Below are positions 40,572-43,759 of a stretch of DNA of 43,759 nucleotides, in pieces. Source of the DNA: an uncultured Oscillospiraceae bacterium. Its GTDB lineage: Bacteria; Bacillota; Clostridia; Oscillospirales; Acutalibacteraceae. The first letter of the stretch is position 1. Every line of letters starts with the position of its first letter. The position numbers and the translations under genes are program-made. The stretch spans positions 1 through 43,759 of the forward strand of contig UQQT01000017.1 of NCBI GenBank assembly GCA_900543395.1, given 5' to 3'. The notes beneath the pieces are model-generated. The model searched no databases, had not been told where the DNA came from, and worked only from the letters and a program-made list of their open reading frames with translations.

Positions 40572-41516
40572 ATGACGGGAACAATTAAAAAGCTTTTGTC
40601 CGTAATTCTTGCACTGGCAATGCTGTTTTCGCTTAATGTTTGTGCGTTCGCGGAAAATGAGACGGAAATTGACAAGCCGTTTGCCGACAGCGAATTTTTT
40701 ACCGACGGCGATTACAGTATTCATTACAGGGTAATTCCCGCCGAGGGCGAGAGAAAAGGCAGAATTTTGTTCATCCACGGATTTTTATACTCCAGCTCGA
40801 CGTGGAACGATACCGCGAAAGAGATTTCGGCTCAGGGGTATGACTGCGTACTTGCCGATCTGCCCGATTTCGGTTATTCTACGCGTGAGACCTTCGATAC
40901 GAATTATATTTCCCGCGAACAGCTTATGACCGACCTTATGGAGAGCATCGCTCCTCTTTCCGAATGGATAGTCGCGGGTCACTCCATGGGCGGAGGTATC
41001 GCGTCGAATATCGCAGTTTCACATCCGGAAATTAAGGCATTAATGCTCTACGCCCCAGCGGTTCAGAGCAAGGTAAGTCCGTTATTCGAAAAAGCGGCGA
41101 GGAACGATAAACTGATGAATTCAATGCAGAAAATCGCGAACGCTGTATTGAGCATAAATATTATTGTTAAATTCGCGGCGGGATATACGGCGAGAGATTG
41201 GCAGTATGGATTGAAATACGACGCGTCGATTCTGTCAGAACCTCTTAAAATCGACGGAACCATGCGCGGAATCTGCGTTCAGTACGCAAGAAGCGAACAG
41301 ACCGATACAGAGTCTCTTGCGAATATCAATATTCCCGTACTGCTCGTATGGGCGAGTAACGACGTTGTTCTCGGAAGCAGTGATACTTCAGCGTTTTCGA
41401 AGGTTCTCGACGGTAAGGCGCAGACTCATTATGTCGACGGCGGTCATATATTTATAGAGTCGCAGGCTCATAAGACTGCGGATATTACGCTCGGTTTCCT
41501 CTCTGAGGTTAGCTGA
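40572..41516 (+). CDS. Secreted alpha/beta-fold hydrolase
   Basis: A 314-residue hydrolase. A signal peptide (IKKLLSVILALAMLFSLNVCAFA, cleavage near residue 28) sends it across the membrane. The fold is clear: ILFIHGFLYSSSTW (oxyanion HG), the nucleophile elbow AGHSMGGG with the Ser near residue 139, VLLVWASNDVVLG (acid Asp) and YVDGGHIFIES (catalytic His). Substrates cannot be told; esterase or lipase-like activity is likely. It lies 31 nt after aspS with AGGTG upstream, and a 7-bp hairpin (40539-40556) without T tail separates them, so it may be partly co-transcribed with hisS-aspS. Confidence 0.88.
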   Translation: MTGTIKKLLSVILALAMLFSLNVCAFAENETEIDKPFADSEFFTDGDYSIHYRVIPAEGERKGRILFIHGFLYSSSTWNDTAKEISAQGYDCVLADLPDFGYSTRETFDTNYISREQLMTDLMESIAPLSEWIVAGHSMGGGIASNIAVSHPEIKALMLYAPAVQSKVSPLFEKAARNDKLMNSMQKIANAVLSINIIVKFAAGYTARDWQYGLKYDASILSEPLKIDGTMRGICVQYARSEQTDTESLANINIPVLLVWASNDVVLGSSDTSAFSKVLDGKAQTHYVDGGHIFIESQAHKTADITLGFLSEVS

Positions 41517-41615
41517 ATTTGAAAAATTACATTCGAGTAAATTATATGAAAACACGAGAAAAACAGAGAAAAACAGAGCTTACGTTTTGTAAATGAAAAA
41601 AGTTTTTAAAAAGTG

Positions 41616-41670
41616 TTGACTTATAATATAAAATGTGATAACATTAACAGGCGCGTTGAGAGACGCGTCT
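41616..41670 (+). promoter_or_regulatory. Promoter and leader hairpin of rplM-rpsI
   Basis: TTGACT (41616-41621) and TAACAT (41639-41644), 17-bp spacer. At the predicted start site an 8-bp hairpin (41649-41656 with 41663-41670, one G-U pair, 6-nt loop) is followed by a T-rich run. Firmicutes rplM operons often carry an L13 leader that mediates autoregulation; this hairpin is a candidate but I cannot confirm the family. Confidence 0.55.
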
Positions 41671-41713
41671 GATTTTGTTTTTAAATTATCAAATATATTC
41701 GGAGGTCAGATTT

Positions 41714-42142
41714 ATGTCAACTTATATGCCAAAAGCTGAAGAAATCACTCGTGCTTGGTATGTTCTTGACGCAGAGGGAAAGACTCTCGGCGCAGTCGCT
41801 GCCGAGGCGGCCGTTCTTCTTCGCGGCAAGCATAAACCCACATTCGCTTATCATGAGGACTGCGGCGACAACGTTATCGTTATCAACGCCGAGAAGGTTG
41901 TTCTTACAGGTAAGAAGCTCGAGCAGAAAATGTACTATCATCACACCGGTTATATCGGCAACATGAAAGAAGTTAAGTACAGCACTCTCATGAGAGAGAA
42001 GCCCTGCTTCGTTGTTGAGAAGGCTGTTAAGGGTATGCTTCCCGACAACACTCTCGGCAGACAGGCATTCACTCGTCTTCATGTTTACGCAGGCGCAGAG
42101 CACAAGCATGCCGCTCAGAAGCCCGTTGTAAAAGAGTTTTAA
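41714..42142 (+). CDS. rplM: 50S ribosomal protein L13
   Basis: A 142-residue large-subunit protein. The family signatures are WYVLDAEGKTLG near the N-terminus, LRGKHKPTFAYHEDCGDNVIVINAEKV, YYHHTGYIGNMKE, and the L13 signature AVKGMLPDNTLGRQAFTRLHVYAG. The ATG at 41714 follows GGAGGT by 7 nt. It is followed after 19 nt by rpsI, the standard pair. Confidence 0.97.
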   Translation: MSTYMPKAEEITRAWYVLDAEGKTLGAVAAEAAVLLRGKHKPTFAYHEDCGDNVIVINAEKVVLTGKKLEQKMYYHHTGYIGNMKEVKYSTLMREKPCFVVEKAVKGMLPDNTLGRQAFTRLHVYAGAEHKHAAQKPVVKEF

Positions 42143-42161
42143 GAAAGGGGAGGCAAATTAA

Positions 42162-42560
42162 ATGTACGAAAGCAATCCTTATTTTTACGGTACCGGCAGA
42201 AGAAAGAGCTCGGTAGCAAGAGTCCGCGTTTATCCCGGCACCGGCAAGGTAACAATCAATGACAGAGATATCGACGACTATTTCGGTCTCGAGACTCTTA
42301 AAACAATCGTTCGTCAGCCCCTCGTTCTTACAGAGACTGCCGAGAAGTTCGATATCGTATGCAAAGTATCGGGCGGCGGCGTTTCCGGTCAGGCAGGCGC
42401 AATCCGTCACGGCGTAGCAAGAGCACTTCTTCAGTTCGACGAGAACCTTCGTCCCGCTCTCAAGAAGGCAGGCTTCCTCACTCGTGACCCGAGAATGAAA
42501 GAGAGAAAGAAGTACGGTCTCAAAGCAGCCCGTCGCGCTCCCCAGTTCTCAAAGAGATAA
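42162..42560 (+). CDS. rpsI: 30S ribosomal protein S9
   Basis: A 132-residue small-subunit protein whose C-terminal tail reaches the P-site tRNA. Recognised by YGTGRRKSSVARVRVYPG at the start, GGGVSGQAGAIRHGVARAL in the middle, and the end KYGLKAARRAPQFSKR with the functional C-terminal Lys/Arg. AAGGGGAGG precedes the ATG. It is last in the operon, before a strong terminator. Confidence 0.97.
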   Translation: MYESNPYFYGTGRRKSSVARVRVYPGTGKVTINDRDIDDYFGLETLKTIVRQPLVLTETAEKFDIVCKVSGGGVSGQAGAIRHGVARALLQFDENLRPALKKAGFLTRDPRMKERKKYGLKAARRAPQFSKR

Positions 42561-42580
42561 ATTTTTATCGAATATTATCA

Positions 42581-42610
42581 AAAGCCCGAAACTGCGGTTT
42601 CGGGCTTTTT
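42581..42610 (+). terminator. Intrinsic terminator of rplM-rpsI
   Basis: A perfect 12-bp stem (42581-42592 with 42597-42608), 4-nt loop, T run at 42606-42610. Confidence 0.93.
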
Positions 42611-42615
42611 GGTTG

Positions 42616-42645
42616 TTGATTTTTTTGGAATAAATGTATTATAAT
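42616..42645 (+). promoter_or_regulatory. Promoter of the AlbA_2 protein gene
   Basis: TTGATT (42616-42621) and TATAAT (42640-42645), 18-bp spacer, beginning 6 bp after the rpsI terminator. Confidence 0.7.
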
Positions 42646-42676
42646 AATATAAACAAATGTCATAGAGGTTATTATA

Positions 42677-43759
42677 ATGACTGAAACAAACAAAGTTGAG
42701 TTTAAGGTAAGATTAAATGATAAATTAGAACGTGAAGTCGTTGCCTTTTTGAATTATAGAGAGGGCGGCATTATCTATATCGGAATAGATGATGACGGAA
42801 ACGCAATAGGTGTTGACGATATAGACAGTGTTCAATTGAAAGTTAACGACAGAATAAAGAATAATATATTACCGTCTACATTAGGTCTTTTTGATGTTAT
42901 AGTCCAAAATATAAACGGTATAGATGTTATAAAGATTATAATTTCAAGCGGTAATGAAAAGCCTTATTATTTACGGAATAAAGGAATGAGTGAATCGGGT
43001 TGTTTCATTCGAAACGGTAATTCCGTTCAGCCGATGCCGTCTGAAATGATAAGTGACTTGTTTGCTCGCAGAACTCGTAATTCACTGAGCAGAATGGAGT
43101 CTCCGAGGAGTAACTTAACATTTGAACAGTTAAAAATTTTTTACGAGGAACGCGGATTCAAACTAAATTCAAATTTTAAACAAAGTTTAGAGTTGTTGAC
43201 AAAAGACGGAGTTCTTAACTATACGGCATATCTGCTTTCGGATGAAAACTCGGTATCTATAAAAGTTGCAAAATATTCGGGAACGGATAAAGTCAGTTTG
43301 ATAGAAAATGAGGAATACGGATATTGCTCTCTTATAAAAGCAACAAAAAGTGTTTTAAATAAATTTGAGATTGAGAATATAACAAAATCCAAAATAACAG
43401 AAAAAGAGCGTTTAGACCGTAAGCTTGTTGACGGTGTGGCATTGAGGGAGGCTATAATAAACGCTGTGGTTCACAATGATTATTCATCAGAAGTTCCGCC
43501 GTTATTCGAAATTTTTTCTGATAGATTTGTAGTTACATCTTACGGCGGATTGCCCGAGGGTTTGACAACGGAAGAATTCTTCTCAGGTTGTTCAAGACCC
43601 AGAAATCGGGAACTTATGAGGGTATTTAAGGATGTTGGATTGGTCGAACAGCTTGGTTCCGGTATGGAACGAATATTAGCGGTTTATGATAAATCTATTT
43701 TTGAGCTGAGCAAAAATTTTATGAAAGTAACGTTCCGTTTTTATGAAGAAAAAACCGCC
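42677..43759 (+). CDS. AlbA_2/Schlafen-type ATP-binding protein (COG2865-like), partial at right edge
   Basis: 361 codons are open to the window edge with no stop, so the 3' end is missing. The N-terminal AlbA_2 domain (~5-115) is clear: EREVVAFLNYREGGIIYIGIDDDGNAIGV, the PYYLRNKG segment and CFIRNGNSVQPMPSEMI. The following region ends in an HATPase_c_4-like module with an N-box LREAIINAVVHNDYS (~258) and the loops SYGGLPEGLT and EQLGSGMERI. Such proteins are annotated as transcriptional regulators or defence-related ATPases; roles are mostly untested. AGAGG lies ~8 nt before the ATG. The gene is much more AT-rich than rplM-rpsI and sits directly behind their terminator, so recent acquisition is likely. 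Confidence 0.88.
   Translation, partial: MTETNKVEFKVRLNDKLEREVVAFLNYREGGIIYIGIDDDGNAIGVDDIDSVQLKVNDRIKNNILPSTLGLFDVIVQNINGIDVIKIIISSGNEKPYYLRNKGMSESGCFIRNGNSVQPMPSEMISDLFARRTRNSLSRMESPRSNLTFEQLKIFYEERGFKLNSNFKQSLELLTKDGVLNYTAYLLSDENSVSIKVAKYSGTDKVSLIENEEYGYCSLIKATKSVLNKFEIENITKSKITEKERLDRKLVDGVALREAIINAVVHNDYSSEVPPLFEIFSDRFVVTSYGGLPEGLTTEEFFSGCSRPRNRELMRVFKDVGLVEQLGSGMERILAVYDKSIFELSKNFMKVTFRFYEEKTA

Overview
The window looks like chromosomal DNA from an uncultured or gut-type Clostridia bacterium, probably Oscillospirales/Ruminococcaceae-like. Reasons: near-consensus sigma-A promoters, strong GGAGG ribosome binding sites, a Firmicutes-type rpmH-rnpA-yidD-yidC-jag block, a clostridial mreBCD-PBP2-minD-mgsA block, dockerin-like secreted proteins, InlB-type repeats, a DUF6273-type surface protein and BMP-family nucleoside transport. 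The taxon is inference; no rRNA is present. No rRNA, tRNA, CRISPR array, transposase or prophage genes were seen.

Left part (1-9.8 kb): an AI-2E-family membrane protein gene (minus strand) diverges from rpmH-rnpA-yidD-yidC-jag. The genes usually found next to that block (dnaA upstream, mnmE/mnmG downstream) are not here. Instead a terminator is followed by a five-gene cluster that I cannot match to a characterised pathway. It has two SCP2-like proteins, each apparently a tandem repeat of the fold, on either side of a GSA-aminomutase-like class III aminotransferase and a two-subunit transketolase. Strong promoters, strong ribosome binding sites and codon use like the ribosomal protein genes suggest high expression. 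This is the best candidate for an undescribed system.

Middle part (9.8-28 kb) is accessory. A promoter followed by nested long-range helices and a terminator (about 9841-10094) looks like an undescribed structured RNA, or a leader for a large secreted protein. Next come an intracellular GH95 fucosidase, a dockerin-bearing secreted protein and a purine salvage/uptake operon (xpt, BMP lipoprotein, ABC ATPase, two permeases). A 158-bp hairpin MITE with TA target duplication sits inside what seems to have been a terminator in that operon. Downstream lie three copies of a 111-bp palindromic repeat, a 23-bp minisatellite and a 52-residue lipoprotein gene. An InlB-repeat/dockerin-like secreted protein and a lone PduL phosphotransacylase follow.

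Right part (28-43.8 kb) is mostly housekeeping. On the minus strand is proB-proA plus a membrane-anchored protein of unknown function. Diverging from it is mreB-mreC-mreD-PBP2-minD, the rod-shape module, without minC, minE or rodA. After that come mgsA, hisS-aspS, a secreted alpha/beta hydrolase, rplM-rpsI with a short structured leader, and a partial AT-rich AlbA_2/Schlafen-type ATPase gene running off the right edge.
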